Shown here piece after piece: positions 1 through 8,011 of a stretch of DNA of 64,000 nucleotides; within the stretch, counting starts at the first letter, position 1; every line of letters begins with the position of its first letter. The notes beneath the pieces were generated by a model. The model was not told the origin of the DNA. It ran no database searches and saw only the letters and a list, made by a program, of their open reading frames with translations. Both the position numbers and the translations under genes were made by a program. The stretch is from Leptolyngbya sp. BL0902 (GTDB taxonomy: Bacteria > Cyanobacteriota > Cyanobacteriia > Phormidesmidales > Phormidesmidaceae): the NCBI RefSeq assembly GCF_016403105.1, contig NZ_CP046155.1:4087501-4151500 (forward strand), read 5' to 3'.

Positions 1-1679
1 AAGCGACGGGCGATGGAGAGGGCGTTGGAACGGCCCGGAATGCCCCACAACAGGCGATAGGTGGGGGAGAGGCTGACATCATCAAATTCCACCGAGGCGT
101 TTTCAAAGCGGGAATCCTGGTATTTCAGGGCTTTGAGTTCGCCATAGTGGGTGGTGGCCACGGTGAGGCAGGCATGATCAGCCAAGTATTTCAGCAAGGC
201 AATGGCGAGGGCAGTGCCTTCGGTGGGGTCGGTGCCTGCGCCCACTTCGTCGAGGAGGATGAGGGCGTTGGTGAGGGAGTGGGGAGTCGGGAGTCGGGAG
301 TGGGGAGTCGGGAGTGGGGAGTCGGGAGATGGGGAGATGGGGAGATGGTCTACAGCAGAACTAGGGGAATCAAAGGAATCGAGGAAATCCGGGGAATCTG
401 ATGGCGGCAGAGACTCTGAATTTTGAACTTTGAATTTTGAATCATCCAGTGCCTCTAAAATGCGACCAATGCGTTTGATGTGGCCGGAGAAGGTGGAGAG
501 ACTTTGTTCGATGGATTGTTCGTCGCCGATGTCGGCCAGGACTTGCTCGAACCAGGGCAGTTCAACGGGTTCGCGGGCGGGGATAAAGAGGCCAACTTTG
601 GCCATCAGCACGGCGAGGCCCAGGGTTTTGAGCGTCACCGTTTTGCCTCCGGTGTTGGGGCCAGTGATGGCAATGACGCGCAGGTTGGGCTGCATCAATA
701 GGTCGATGGGCACCACCTCAGAACCCTGTTCGTGGCGCTGTTGCCAAAGCAAGAGGGGATGACGCAGTTGGCGCAGGGTGGTGGATTCGTTGGGTTCGGT
801 AAAGCGGGGTGGGTTGGCCTCTAGCCAGAGGGAGTAGCGGGCGCGGGCGTAGGCCAAATCGAGCCGGGTGACGGTGGCCAGCAGGTGTTCAAGATCGTTG
901 TAGACCTCAGCAACTTGTTCCGAGAGCTGGCGTAGAACAACCTCGATTTCGGTGCGTTCTTGGCGCAGGAGTTGGCGCAGTTGGTTGCCTAGCTCAACGA
1001 TGGCGTGGGGTTCTATATATAAAGTCGCGCCACTGGCGGAGGTATCGTGTACCAATCCTGGGATGGCGTCTTTTTGGGGCGCTTTGACGGGCAGCACAAA
1101 GCGGTCGCCCCGCTGGGTAATCAGGGCTTCTTGCAGGGCACCGGACTGGCGCTGCATGATCCGCTGGAGCCGTTGCTGGATGTCGCTGCGGGTGGCTTTG
1201 AGGCGGTCGCGGATGGAACTGAGCTTGCTGCTGGCGCGATCCGTCACATCGCCCCGGTCATCGATGCAGTGGTGGATTTGCTGCTCTAGTTCGGGATAGG
1301 TGCGGAGTTCGGCTACCATCTCCTGAAGCAGGGGCAGGTCTTCTGCGGATTGGGCCTCGATGGCGCGGCGCAGTTGGCGGGCACCGTTGAGGGTTGTCGC
1401 GATATCCAGCAGTTCCTCACCGCTGAGTATGCCCTGGCGGTTGGCCCGTTCTAGGGGGGCGGTGATGTCGCGGATGCCGCCAAAGCTAAGGCCCGTGGTG
1501 TGCTGATCGAGCCAGTAGACTTCACGGGTTTGGGTGAGCAGGGTTTCGCTTTCGGCTTGGGTGGCAGGGATCGCCAAATTCTGAACCGCGAGGGCACCTA
1601 ACTTGGTGGCGGCAAAGGTGGACAGGTGCTGGCACAGGCGGGGCCACTCTAGCAGGTTGAGGGTTTCTTGCTGAATCAA
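1..1679 (-). CDS. mutS2: MutS2 family DNA mismatch/recombination ATPase (3' end outside window)
   Basis: This is the N-terminal and ATPase part of MutS2, a homodimeric ATPase of the MutS family that acts on recombination intermediates or collided ribosomes. The reading frame is open from a TTG start at 1679 (IQQETLNLLEW follows, the usual family N-terminus) to the window edge. Seen: clamp/lever region with ALITQRGDRFVLPVK, Walker A GPNTGGKT at about residue 340, and Walker B LILLDEVGAGTDP at about residue 474. Between them, after RIGRILEAL, lies an extra stretch of roughly 57 residues (about 412-469) rich in Ser, Pro and Asp, absent from ordinary MutS2. I checked the codon phase on both sides and it is kept with no stop. 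The C-terminal Smr domain would lie outside the window. Identity is secure; activity with the insertion is unknown. Confidence 0.93.
   Translation of the reverse strand, partial: MIQQETLNLLEWPRLCQHLSTFAATKLGALAVQNLAIPATQAESETLLTQTREVYWLDQHTTGLSFGGIRDITAPLERANRQGILSGEELLDIATTLNGARQLRRAIEAQSAEDLPLLQEMVAELRTYPELEQQIHHCIDDRGDVTDRASSKLSSIRDRLKATRSDIQQRLQRIMQRQSGALQEALITQRGDRFVLPVKAPQKDAIPGLVHDTSASGATLYIEPHAIVELGNQLRQLLRQERTEIEVVLRQLSEQVAEVYNDLEHLLATVTRLDLAYARARYSLWLEANPPRFTEPNESTTLRQLRHPLLLWQQRHEQGSEVVPIDLLMQPNLRVIAITGPNTGGKTVTLKTLGLAVLMAKVGLFIPAREPVELPWFEQVLADIGDEQSIEQSLSTFSGHIKRIGRILEALDDSKFKVQNSESLPPSDSPDFLDSFDSPSSAVDHLPISPSPDSPLPTPHSRLPTPHSLTNALILLDEVGAGTDPTEGTALAIALLKYLADHACLTVATTHYGELKALKYQDSRFENASVEFDDVSLSPTYRLLWGIPGRSNALSIARR
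273..347. repeat. Short tandem repeat (7-bp units) inside mutS2
   Basis: Degenerate head-to-tail heptamers of the types GGGAGTC, GGGAGTG and GGAGATG. Such units usually sit in cyanobacterial intergenic DNA. Here they are read in frame by mutS2 on the minus strand as Ser/Pro/Leu/Thr/His-rich sequence. A related cluster lies at 54448-54487, upstream of nadE. Confidence 0.85.
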
Positions 1680-1897
1680 GGCAGGCAGGCTTGGGTGAAG
1701 GGATCTAACGTTGCATCACGGATTTCTTAATTCTTAAAGTATAGGAAACTCCTGCCTATCGGGGCGAAGATGGAAGAGTGGGACGCTTCGATGGGCGATT
1801 CGCAAACAGGTTGATCCAGAGGTGCATCGTTTCCGTGGAGTCTCCCATACACTGAAGGCATAGCGTTTGGCTCTTCCCGACCCGGTTTGTCGTTGTG

Positions 1898-3979
1898 ATG
1901 ATATGCTGCCTTAACCCAAACTGCCCCCAGCCCAATCACGCAACCTTGGCGAGGACTTGCCCAAGCTGTGGAAGCCCTTTGATTCCAAAGTTGAGAGGGC
2001 GCTATCGCCCCCTGAAACTAATAGGTCGGGGCGGGTTTGGCCGTACCTACTTTGCGCTGGATACGGATCGCCTGAATCAACGCTGCGTCATTAAGCAATT
2101 TGCCCCCCAAAACCAGGGCACCAAGTCATTCCTGAAAGCTGTCCAGCTTTTTGAGCAGGAAGCGGTGCGGCTCAACGAACTGGGGGAACATCCCCAAATT
2201 CCTCACCTCCTCGCCTACTTTGAACAGAATAAGTATCTGTACTTAGTACAGCAAATGATTGCGGGCCGCACCCTATTCCAGGAGGTCGCCGTCAAAGGGC
2301 CGTACGAAGACCAGGACGTTCGCAACCTCCTAGAGGATTTACTGCCTGTCCTGACCTTCATCCATAGCCGAGGCGTCATCCATCGCGATATTACACCCGC
2401 CAACATCATGCGCCGCAAGGCCGATGGAGTGCCAATTTTAATTGACTTTGGTGTAGCCAAACAATTTAGCGAGGCGGTGATGTATGAACCGGGCACCCGC
2501 ATCGGCACGGAAGGCTATGCGCCCATGGAGCAATTACGCAGCGGCCAAGCCTACCCATCTAGCGACCTCTATAGTTTGGGGGTTACTTGCCTTCATGGGC
2601 TGACGGGGTGCAGACCTGAGGATCTCTACAGCCCCCTAGAAGGGCGCTGGGTTTGGCAAGAGCGGCTTCAGCAGATGGGCCGTACCCTTAGTCCTGGACT
2701 GGTGGATATTCTCAACGGCATGACTAAGGACTTGGTCAGTGAGCGATACCAAACAGCCCAAGATGTGCTGAGCGACCTGCAACGTCTGCCCAAGCTGTCT
2801 GGCTCAGTGCCGGGATGGCGCAGTACCGCTAGCCCAGACAGCCTCTTTACCGGGTTGCCCAAACCGCCGATGAGCGGGCCAGGAGAACGGGCAGGGCTAT
2901 CGTTACCCACAACAGTGCTGCCCTCTCCGTTGGGATTGCCTGGGGCAGAGGTATCCCCTCCAATGCCCCCCCCATCCAACCCTATCCAACCCCATCCAAC
3001 CCATTCAGAGCGTTCGACTCCTCTCATACCTTCCCCCCAATCGCCCCAGTTGCCGCCGCCGATCCCCACCTCCGCGCCTCCCAGCGGCCCTGGTTGGCAA
3101 GAGGTTAGGCGGCTGACGGAACACCAGTCTTGGGTGGTGACAGTAGCCTTTAACGCCAAGCGGCCTCTGTTGGTCAGCGGCAGCCTCGATAAAACGGTAC
3201 GAATTTGGGACTGGCAAACAGGTCAAGTTCTCCACACCCTGACCGCCCACGACCGAGGGGTAAACGGCGTTGCCATGGGCAGCGGCGGGCAGGTACTCGC
3301 TAGCTGTGGTGATGATGCCACAGTCAAGGTTTGGAATCTAAGTAATTGCGCCCTGTTACACGTCCTCAAAGGCCACCTGCGAGATGTAACCACCGTGGCG
3401 ATTGGTAGCCAAGGCTTTCTCTTGGCTAGCGGCAGCGAGGATCGCACGATTCGGCTATGGACGCTAGATCGAGGCAATTTAGTCAAAACCCTGGTGGGCT
3501 CAGCCGGGATGGTTAAATCCGTAGCCTGGGCGCTAGATGACAGCCTCCTCATTAGCGGCGGATTAGATAATACGGTGCGACTGTGGAACCCACAAACAGC
3601 CGTGAGCAGCCACACTCTCAGCGGCCATGCCAACACCGTTAACCAAGTTGCCGTAAGCCCTAACCACCAATGGATTGCCAGTGCCAGCAAAGACCGTACC
3701 GTAAGGCTTTGGCACCTGCCCAACGGAGATCCAGGGCCAATTCTTCAGGGCCATACCCAGGAAGTCAATACCGTCGCCTTCTTTCCCGACAGCCAGCGAC
3801 TAGTGAGCGGCGGCAGCGATGGCACCCTGCGAATTTGGCGGATTGACGGCACCCTACAGCACGTTATTCACGCCCACACCAACCCCATTCATAGCTTGGC
3901 GGTACACAGCCACGGCGAACTATTAGCTAGCTCCAGTTCCGACAAAACCATCAAACTATGGCAATGGTGCCCACAATAG
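1898..3979 (+). CDS. Serine/threonine protein kinase with zinc ribbon and WD40 propeller
   Basis: A cyanobacterial multidomain kinase. Residue numbers count from GTG 1895; ATG 1898 directly follows and is the likelier start. Residues about 4-30 hold a four-cysteine zinc ribbon (CLNPNC and CPSCG). The kinase domain, about 37-296, shows glycine loop GRGGFG (44-49), the VIK lysine (about 67), catalytic loop HRDITPAN (163-170) and DFG (184-186), so it should be active. A Pro-rich linker of about 100 residues follows. From about 408 to the end there are seven WD40 repeats, each ending in a motif such as VRIWDW, VKVWNL or IKLWQW, probably one propeller for docking substrates. No membrane segment is seen. 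It stands alone, divergent from mutS2, so targets cannot be inferred. Confidence 0.92.
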   Translation: MICCLNPNCPQPNHATLARTCPSCGSPLIPKLRGRYRPLKLIGRGGFGRTYFALDTDRLNQRCVIKQFAPQNQGTKSFLKAVQLFEQEAVRLNELGEHPQIPHLLAYFEQNKYLYLVQQMIAGRTLFQEVAVKGPYEDQDVRNLLEDLLPVLTFIHSRGVIHRDITPANIMRRKADGVPILIDFGVAKQFSEAVMYEPGTRIGTEGYAPMEQLRSGQAYPSSDLYSLGVTCLHGLTGCRPEDLYSPLEGRWVWQERLQQMGRTLSPGLVDILNGMTKDLVSERYQTAQDVLSDLQRLPKLSGSVPGWRSTASPDSLFTGLPKPPMSGPGERAGLSLPTTVLPSPLGLPGAEVSPPMPPPSNPIQPHPTHSERSTPLIPSPQSPQLPPPIPTSAPPSGPGWQEVRRLTEHQSWVVTVAFNAKRPLLVSGSLDKTVRIWDWQTGQVLHTLTAHDRGVNGVAMGSGGQVLASCGDDATVKVWNLSNCALLHVLKGHLRDVTTVAIGSQGFLLASGSEDRTIRLWTLDRGNLVKTLVGSAGMVKSVAWALDDSLLISGGLDNTVRLWNPQTAVSSHTLSGHANTVNQVAVSPNHQWIASASKDRTVRLWHLPNGDPGPILQGHTQEVNTVAFFPDSQRLVSGGSDGTLRIWRIDGTLQHVIHAHTNPIHSLAVHSHGELLASSSSDKTIKLWQWCPQ

Positions 3980-4014
3980 CGATTCAACGCGCAAGGGTTC
4001 AAGCCACCATACCC

Positions 4015-4082
4015 AGTATTTGCAATAGCCTTTTGATTAGCTTTAACGACCCTAGCAATCTGATGGAGGAAGATGGCCATAC
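4015..4082 (-). pseudogene. Possible DUF4160 remnant
   Basis: The minus strand reads IFLHQIARVVKANQKAI, which resembles the C-terminal helix of the better preserved DUF4160 remnant at 4405-4500 (LNQIAKIISANQEDI). No conserved start or upstream part is present. It is probably a decayed copy left by an earlier duplication of the same small gene pair. Confidence 0.35.
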
Positions 4083-4124
4083 AGCACCAGCAGAAATAAC
4101 CCATGGACAATTGTAGCCTTGGCT

Positions 4125-4424
4125 TTATCTTCCCTGACGAGTGAATAGCCAGCAGTCAAGGGAGCGTTGGCTTTCGCTGCTGCGGCGACCTGCCAGTAAG
4201 CCTTCAATGCCAATATGCTCATCGAGATCAGGCCATTCGATGGCATATCCTTCACCCAACAACTGCCAGTTGGCTCTTTCCTGCCTAGAGCCATGCATGA
4301 GGCGGGGATACCATACCAAAGGCACGACTAGACTGCGACCATCGGCGAGTTCAACGATGAGTTTGTCAGCTTCAAAGGAGATTGCCACCGCAAGGGGTTC
4401 TGTTTCAAGGGTCAAAGTAGTCAT
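4125..4424 (-). CDS. DUF2442 domain protein
   Basis: A 99-residue protein with the DUF2442 pattern: ADGRSLVVPLVWYPRL, then the WPDLDEHIGIEGLLAG block near the C-terminus. DUF2442 genes typically sit next to DUF4160 genes and are thought to form TA-like pairs, but the function is unproven. The usual partner immediately upstream is only a fragment here (4405-4500), and this start overlaps its end, so this gene is probably an orphan of a broken pair. The C-terminal residues after the conserved block look ordinary for the family. Confidence 0.8.
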   Translation of the reverse strand: MTTLTLETEPLAVAISFEADKLIVELADGRSLVVPLVWYPRLMHGSRQERANWQLLGEGYAIEWPDLDEHIGIEGLLAGRRSSESQRSLDCWLFTRQGR

Positions 4425-4500
4425 GCCAAGCCTCCAGAATGTCCTCTTGATTGGCTGAAATGATCTTAGCGATCTGGTTGAGTTCGTGATCTTTGAAGCC
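4405..4500 (-). pseudogene. Truncated DUF4160 gene (3' fragment)
   Basis: The minus strand encodes GFKDHELNQIAKIISANQ, continues to AWHDYFDP and stops at 4405-4407, overlapping the start of the DUF2442 gene as in intact pairs. The conserved N-terminal half of DUF4160 is not found upstream; the reading frame is lost just beyond 4500. Confidence 0.6.
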
Positions 4501-4528
4501 TCGGTTTGTCTTTAACCTAACGGAGTTA

Positions 4529-4629
4529 AGTCAAAGTTTGGCGATTATCGTCTACGCTACAAAATTGGCGATGAGAACCAAGTGGTTATTTTGGGCCGAT
4601 GTCAGCACTTAAAAAGTGTTTACGACTAA
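4529..4629 (+). pseudogene. RelE-type toxin 3' fragment, copy 1
   Basis: Plus strand reads FGDYRLRYKIGDENQVVILG and ends HLKSVYD before TAA. This is the last strand and C-terminus of a RelE/ParE-fold toxin. No start and no N-terminal half are present. It is nearly identical to the fragment at 5364-5455; together the two copies bracket the intact TA pair at 4805-5328. Confidence 0.7.
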
Positions 4630-4655
4630 CTTTAGAACCGCCGCAGGATAGATTT
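4541..4655 (+). repeat. Direct repeat, left copy
   Basis: About 115 bp matching 5370-5485 with scattered changes; the match covers the toxin fragment and continues past its stop codon (shared aggatagatt). The repeats flank the addiction module and could come from recombination or a tandem duplication. Confidence 0.7.
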
Positions 4656-4804
4656 GCGTAGTATAATTTAGTCGTCGAGGAGAACTTATGAGGGAAAAAT
4701 TAAATAGGGGTGATGCGCTACGCTACCGCTAGCCTATCCTACGAACTAAGACAATCCACAAGTAATAGGGTTAGTATAGGTACATTGTTCTGGTGGGCTT
4801 AGTG

Positions 4805-5032
4805 ATGAGTAACCATCCGCTGCTGAAAATGGATATCTCTCAGCTTAGTGTGGCTGAACGGATTCAGTTGGCTGAGGATCTTTGGGATAGTATTCTGGCG
4901 ATGCCGGATGAGCTGCCGTTGACTGATGGCCAAACCCAGGAGCTTGATCGACGGTTAGAGCAATATCAACAAGACCCCACTTTAGGTTCTTCTTGGGAAG
5001 TGGTTAAAGGACGGTTAGGGTTGTCTCAATGA
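4805..5032 (+). CDS. Addiction-module antitoxin (ParD/RelB-like)
   Basis: About 75 residues from ATG 4805 (MSNHPLLKMDISQL); an in-frame GTG at 4793 would add four residues. The sequence matches the small 'putative addiction module component' family: ISQLSVAERIQLAEDLWDS, then an acidic, Gln-rich helix that should bind the toxin. Its stop overlaps the start of the downstream ParE-like toxin (ATGA), the standard coupling for this module. It should neutralise that toxin and autoregulate the pair. Such modules are common in cyanobacteria. Confidence 0.85.
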   Translation: MSNHPLLKMDISQLSVAERIQLAEDLWDSILAMPDELPLTDGQTQELDRRLEQYQQDPTLGSSWEVVKGRLGLSQ

Positions 5033-5328
5033 GCAACTATCGTCTGATAATTCGCCCGGAAGCTGAGTCTGATATTCAGGATGCCTTTGAATATTACGAA
5101 GCTCAAAGTTCTGGTCTAGGTTCTGAGTTTGTTCGAGCAATTGATGCTTGCTTGTCTGGTATTGGGCGCAATCCGCAGGCTTATCCGGTTGTTTATAAGC
5201 AAGCTAGACGAGCTTTGATTAGACGATTTCCCTACGGAATTTTATACGTAGTAGATCAAGATGTGATTGTTGTCTTGGCATGTTTTCACGGTAGGCGGAA
5301 CCCAAAAACATGGCAGGATCGGCTCTAG
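5029..5328 (+). CDS. ParE/RelE-family toxin
   Basis: A 99-residue toxin of the ParE/RelE superfamily. Seen: start IIRPEAESDIQDAFEYYE, central FVRAIDACLSGIGRNPQAYP, and the typical RRALIRRFPYGILYVV strand pair. Targets in this superfamily are either gyrase (ParE) or ribosome-bound mRNA (RelE); the sequence does not decide which, though the context fits ParE-like. It overlaps its antitoxin by 4 bp. The similar pair at 59356-59888 is a related but distinct module. Confidence 0.88.
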   Translation: MSNYRLIIRPEAESDIQDAFEYYEAQSSGLGSEFVRAIDACLSGIGRNPQAYPVVYKQARRALIRRFPYGILYVVDQDVIVVLACFHGRRNPKTWQDRL

Positions 5329-5363
5329 GCATAGCATAATCCATGCTGAGTATCGTATTCGTA

Positions 5364-5455
5364 TTGGTGATTACCGTCTACGCTACAAAATTGACGATGA
5401 AAACCAAGTGGTTATTTTGGGCCGATGTCAGCACCGCAAGAATGTTTACGACTAA
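5364..5455 (+). pseudogene. RelE-type toxin 3' fragment, copy 2
   Basis: Reads RIGDYRLRYKIDDENQVVIL and ends HRKNVYD, then TAA. This is the C-terminal strand of a RelE toxin without its N-terminal half. It lies just after the intact toxin but belongs to another RelE lineage, so it is not a duplicate of that gene. It is the right-hand partner of the fragment at 4529-4629. Confidence 0.7.
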
Positions 5456-5485
5456 CCCCGGAACTACCGTAGGATAGATTAGCTC
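5370..5485 (+). repeat. Direct repeat, right copy
   Basis: Matches 4541-4655. The core gattaycgtctacgctacaa through to the stop codon is almost unchanged, and similarity continues about 30 bp into non-coding DNA. Confidence 0.7.
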
Positions 5486-5517
5486 AACGTAATTCACATA
5501 GCGAGAAAAGTTTCGGG

Positions 5518-5796
5518 ATGCAACATATAGGATTCTTACACTACTATGATATTAAGAAGTCTCATGAATTGCACCAAGCCATGACTATAGTTACCTATCA
5601 AATCTTAATATCTCTAACTATTATATTTTCTGGCATTTTTGCTGGCGAAAAAATGTTGACGACGATTACTGAAGGTTGGGCTGTCTGGACATTGACTCAC
5701 GTCTTTATACCTTGGCTTATGTTTTTGCAGTTTGCGACAATTGGGTTGTCATGGCTTATTGCCAGTAGCTACATTAAAGGAGGATCTTCGGAATGA
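5518..5796 (+). CDS. Small membrane protein of unknown function
   Basis: 92 residues, not recognised. Two hydrophobic segments are clear, about 23-42 (VTYQILISLTIIFSGIFAG) and about 63-83 (VFIPWLMFLQFATIGLSWLI). An internal ATG at 5581 would remove the first 21 residues and is an equally good start, since neither has a strong ribosome binding site. It lies in the low-GC islet after the TA relics. Short membrane proteins in such places may be toxins or phage-related, but nothing here proves that. Confidence 0.5.
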   Translation: MQHIGFLHYYDIKKSHELHQAMTIVTYQILISLTIIFSGIFAGEKMLTTITEGWAVWTLTHVFIPWLMFLQFATIGLSWLIASSYIKGGSSE

Positions 5797-5924
5797 AAAA
5801 TTCTTTGATTAGTAGCTATAGTATGGATTAGCACAGCATGATCTATACTATGATGAAAAGACTTTTTAAGGAAAAGTTTAATAGATGCTGATGTGTTAAG
5901 CTATCGCTAACGTAGCTTATGCGC

Positions 5925-6533
5925 TTACATGAGTTTCCAGACAATTTTGATATGCAAAATTTCCTGCTTCAGGATATCTCGAAACCTAGTATCATTAGAA
6001 CAAAAAGACACCTGCCCAATAAGTTTTCCAGGAGGAATAACGCCTTCCCTTTCAAGGAGTGCGTACTTTATGAGAGGCTCTATTTCTTTTTTCCCTTTTT
6101 GAGACAAGAAAACTTCGAGGCTTGGATAGGTTGAGTGTTCAATAAAATCATTAATACCTAGACTTTTATCATTCAGTAGTTCTTCCCAAGTTTTAATTAA
6201 GTTTATTCTTTCAGTATTTCTTTGCCGCTGTTGCTCGAGTTTTGAGTCTACAATATATTTTCCCATAATACCTATCAAAGCAGCAACTATTGCGCTAAAA
6301 CCAATTGTGTTCAGTAATGGGGCTTCAAAAGTTAGCCATTTAGGCAAATCAGTTGATGGAACTGATATTTGACTTGATGCTGATGTTGAACTTTGCATTA
6401 AGAATTGATTTGGCAAGGTTTTACCAGCTAATTTCATGATGTTAATAAACTTAATTATTGATTTTCTGAAGAAGAGTATGGCATGATCTGCCCGATAGAT
6501 TGAAGGGGTTTCTCGATACAGAAATCTCATCAA
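5925..6533 (-). CDS. Unknown single-span membrane protein
   Basis: 202 residues, not recognised. One clear membrane segment lies at about residues 77-97 (IGFSAIVAALIGIMGKYIVD), followed by a charged coiled-coil stretch (SKLEQQRQRNTERINLIKTW) and a soluble C-terminal domain. An ATG at 6437 would shorten it to about 170 residues. It follows the next gene (6558-7382) by 24 bp on the same strand, so the two are probably cotranscribed. The base composition is AT-rich compared with the housekeeping genes, suggesting acquisition from elsewhere. Confidence 0.6.
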   Translation of the reverse strand: MMRFLYRETPSIYRADHAILFFRKSIIKFINIMKLAGKTLPNQFLMQSSTSASSQISVPSTDLPKWLTFEAPLLNTIGFSAIVAALIGIMGKYIVDSKLEQQRQRNTERINLIKTWEELLNDKSLGINDFIEHSTYPSLEVFLSQKGKKEIEPLIKYALLEREGVIPPGKLIGQVSFCSNDTRFRDILKQEILHIKIVWKLM

Positions 6534-6557
6534 TATTGATGTGTTATATTGTCACCA

Positions 6558-7382
6558 TCAATGCAGCCATGAGGGCATCAGTAAAATCACCTTATCTCGG
6601 TTACGATCACTAAAAAATGCCACAGGACGACTTAAGTCTTGCATCCTAATTTCCAATATATCCTTTTCGTTTAGGTGGCTAGTAGCAACATTAAGTAGCC
6701 AAGAGGCAATTGTAAAATTCTCCATCTTCCCCGTTGTTCGACCACCTAAGCAATAGATTGAATTAGTCATTCCTAAAGGAGTGATACACATTCCTAGATT
6801 CAGAAACTCAATTTTCAGTTGATTTGATATAACACCTTTCTTGGAGTCGTCATAAATTATGCCTATCATATCTCTATCGACTACACTTTCTATCTCAATA
6901 GTGCAAATATTCTGATATTTTTCTATCTCATCAAATCTTTTTTTGATGTCGTTAAATTCAGGGATGAAATCAATAAAGAGTGTAGAATTACGCATAGGAA
7001 TTAAGATTCCAGATTCTCTGCCTATCATCCTCAGATACGAAAGAAATGGAACAGGATTAGATCGAAGAAGATCCTGTATCGCACGTATGTGGCCACTCTT
7101 GAGCGTAAACTTTGCAGCTTCCCCTGAAGAATAAAAGCATTTAAGGCCAGAGTCAGGAACGTAGTCTGAATTAATTTCTTTAGTATATAGAGAAGCATGA
7201 CTGCCGCAATATGACGCTACTGATAAGCAGTTTTCATCTACGTAGATTGAGATCTCTTCAGGAGGCGAAGGAACTTTCCAGTACAAATCTCGAGTATTTT
7301 GAATATCTTGAAACCATGTGCGACTTTCAACGAAAGAAAAGATTTCATACAAAACAGGTTGTAAGATTTGAAGTTCAAACAT
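6558..7382 (-). CDS. Unknown soluble protein, first gene of an accessory pair
   Basis: 274 residues with no family I recognise. It has no signal peptide or membrane span and looks globular, with alternating hydrophobic strands and a few Cys residues. It starts at 7382 and is followed 24 bp later by the membrane protein at 5925-6533. Low GC and the position between two TA-like loci mark it as accessory. The pair could be a sensor/effector system, but this is only inferred from the soluble-plus-membrane arrangement. Confidence 0.6.
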   Translation of the reverse strand: MFELQILQPVLYEIFSFVESRTWFQDIQNTRDLYWKVPSPPEEISIYVDENCLSVASYCGSHASLYTKEINSDYVPDSGLKCFYSSGEAAKFTLKSGHIRAIQDLLRSNPVPFLSYLRMIGRESGILIPMRNSTLFIDFIPEFNDIKKRFDEIEKYQNICTIEIESVVDRDMIGIIYDDSKKGVISNQLKIEFLNLGMCITPLGMTNSIYCLGGRTTGKMENFTIASWLLNVATSHLNEKDILEIRMQDLSRPVAFFSDRNRDKVILLMPSWLH

Positions 7383-7417
7383 TGTATATCCTCAAATCAG
7401 CATGATAGCTCTATCAG

Positions 7418-7624
7418 CTAAGCAGTCATAAATTCAATTTTAGGGCTTTCACCTTCAGCCAGTTCGTAGTTCAGACGTTCAAAACCAATGACAACACCAG
7501 CCTGATTTTTGATCAACAAAACTTCTTCTCCGGTTTCTTCCGCAATAAATTCGTCCGATGGATCGCCAAACCAGACAGTCAGGGTTTTGCCAAGTTCGTC
7601 GTAGTAGATCTTTAGGGTGTCCAT
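7418..7624 (-). CDS. DUF2283 protein
   Basis: 68 residues with the DUF2283 signature: starts LKIYYDELGKTLTVWFGDP, then LIKNQAGVVIGFERLNYEL. DUF2283 genes usually lie next to DUF4258 genes, as here: it overlaps the upstream gene (7612-7926) by 13 bp. Pairs of this kind behave like TA modules, with this protein the likely antitoxin; that assignment is inference. Confidence 0.82.
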   Translation of the reverse strand: MDTLKIYYDELGKTLTVWFGDPSDEFIAEETGEEVLLIKNQAGVVIGFERLNYELAEGESPKIEFMTA

Positions 7625-7926
7625 AGAAGAGTACCTTCTTTGATTTTGTTGGTACGGTAGGCTGTAATCAAGAAACCATCACCATTGAGATAGCGGGCTA
7701 CCGCGCAAATGATGTAGGGCGGCTCAGCGGCATAGTGTAGGTAAACATCAGGGTCACTTCTACTTTGCCGAATTTCTATCGGTGATTGCAAGGCTTGCTG
7801 CACCAAACCTTCTTTGCCTTGCATGATGGGATGCTTGATCGTGACGATGACTTCCCAATAGGCCACCGTCACTCTAATGCACCGCCCCAATGGTGTTGTT
7901 ACGTCAAAGTATAAGGAATCTTCCAC
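7612..7926 (-). CDS. DUF4258-like protein, possible RNase toxin of a TA-like pair
   Basis: 104 residues, first gene of the DUF2283 pair. Seen: WEVIVTIKHPIMQGKEGLVQ, a helix with IEIRQSRSDPDVYLHYAAE, and PPYIICAVARYLNGDGFLIT ending in TAYRTNKIKEG. This matches the fold of the DUF4258 / RelE-like nuclease group, where the H and the late YRT/K residues are thought to be catalytic. Function is inferred from family and pairing only. Confidence 0.7.
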   Translation of the reverse strand: MEDSLYFDVTTPLGRCIRVTVAYWEVIVTIKHPIMQGKEGLVQQALQSPIEIRQSRSDPDVYLHYAAEPPYIICAVARYLNGDGFLITAYRTNKIKEGTLLWTP

Positions 7927-7944
7927 AACGATTGTTCAGGTGAA

Positions 7945-7978
7945 AGGGGCGGGCATGATTTTCACCACACCCACCCCT
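7945..7978 (-). terminator. Terminator after ppsA
   Basis: Minus-strand RNA folds AGGGGUGGGU with GCCCGCCCCU (10 pairs, two of them G-U) and a 14-nt loop, then a short U run. The wobble pairs work only on the minus strand, which supports its use downstream of ppsA. Confidence 0.6.
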
Positions 7979-8011
7979 ATAGTTTAGCTATTCAGCCTAG
8001 GCAGAGCAGCC

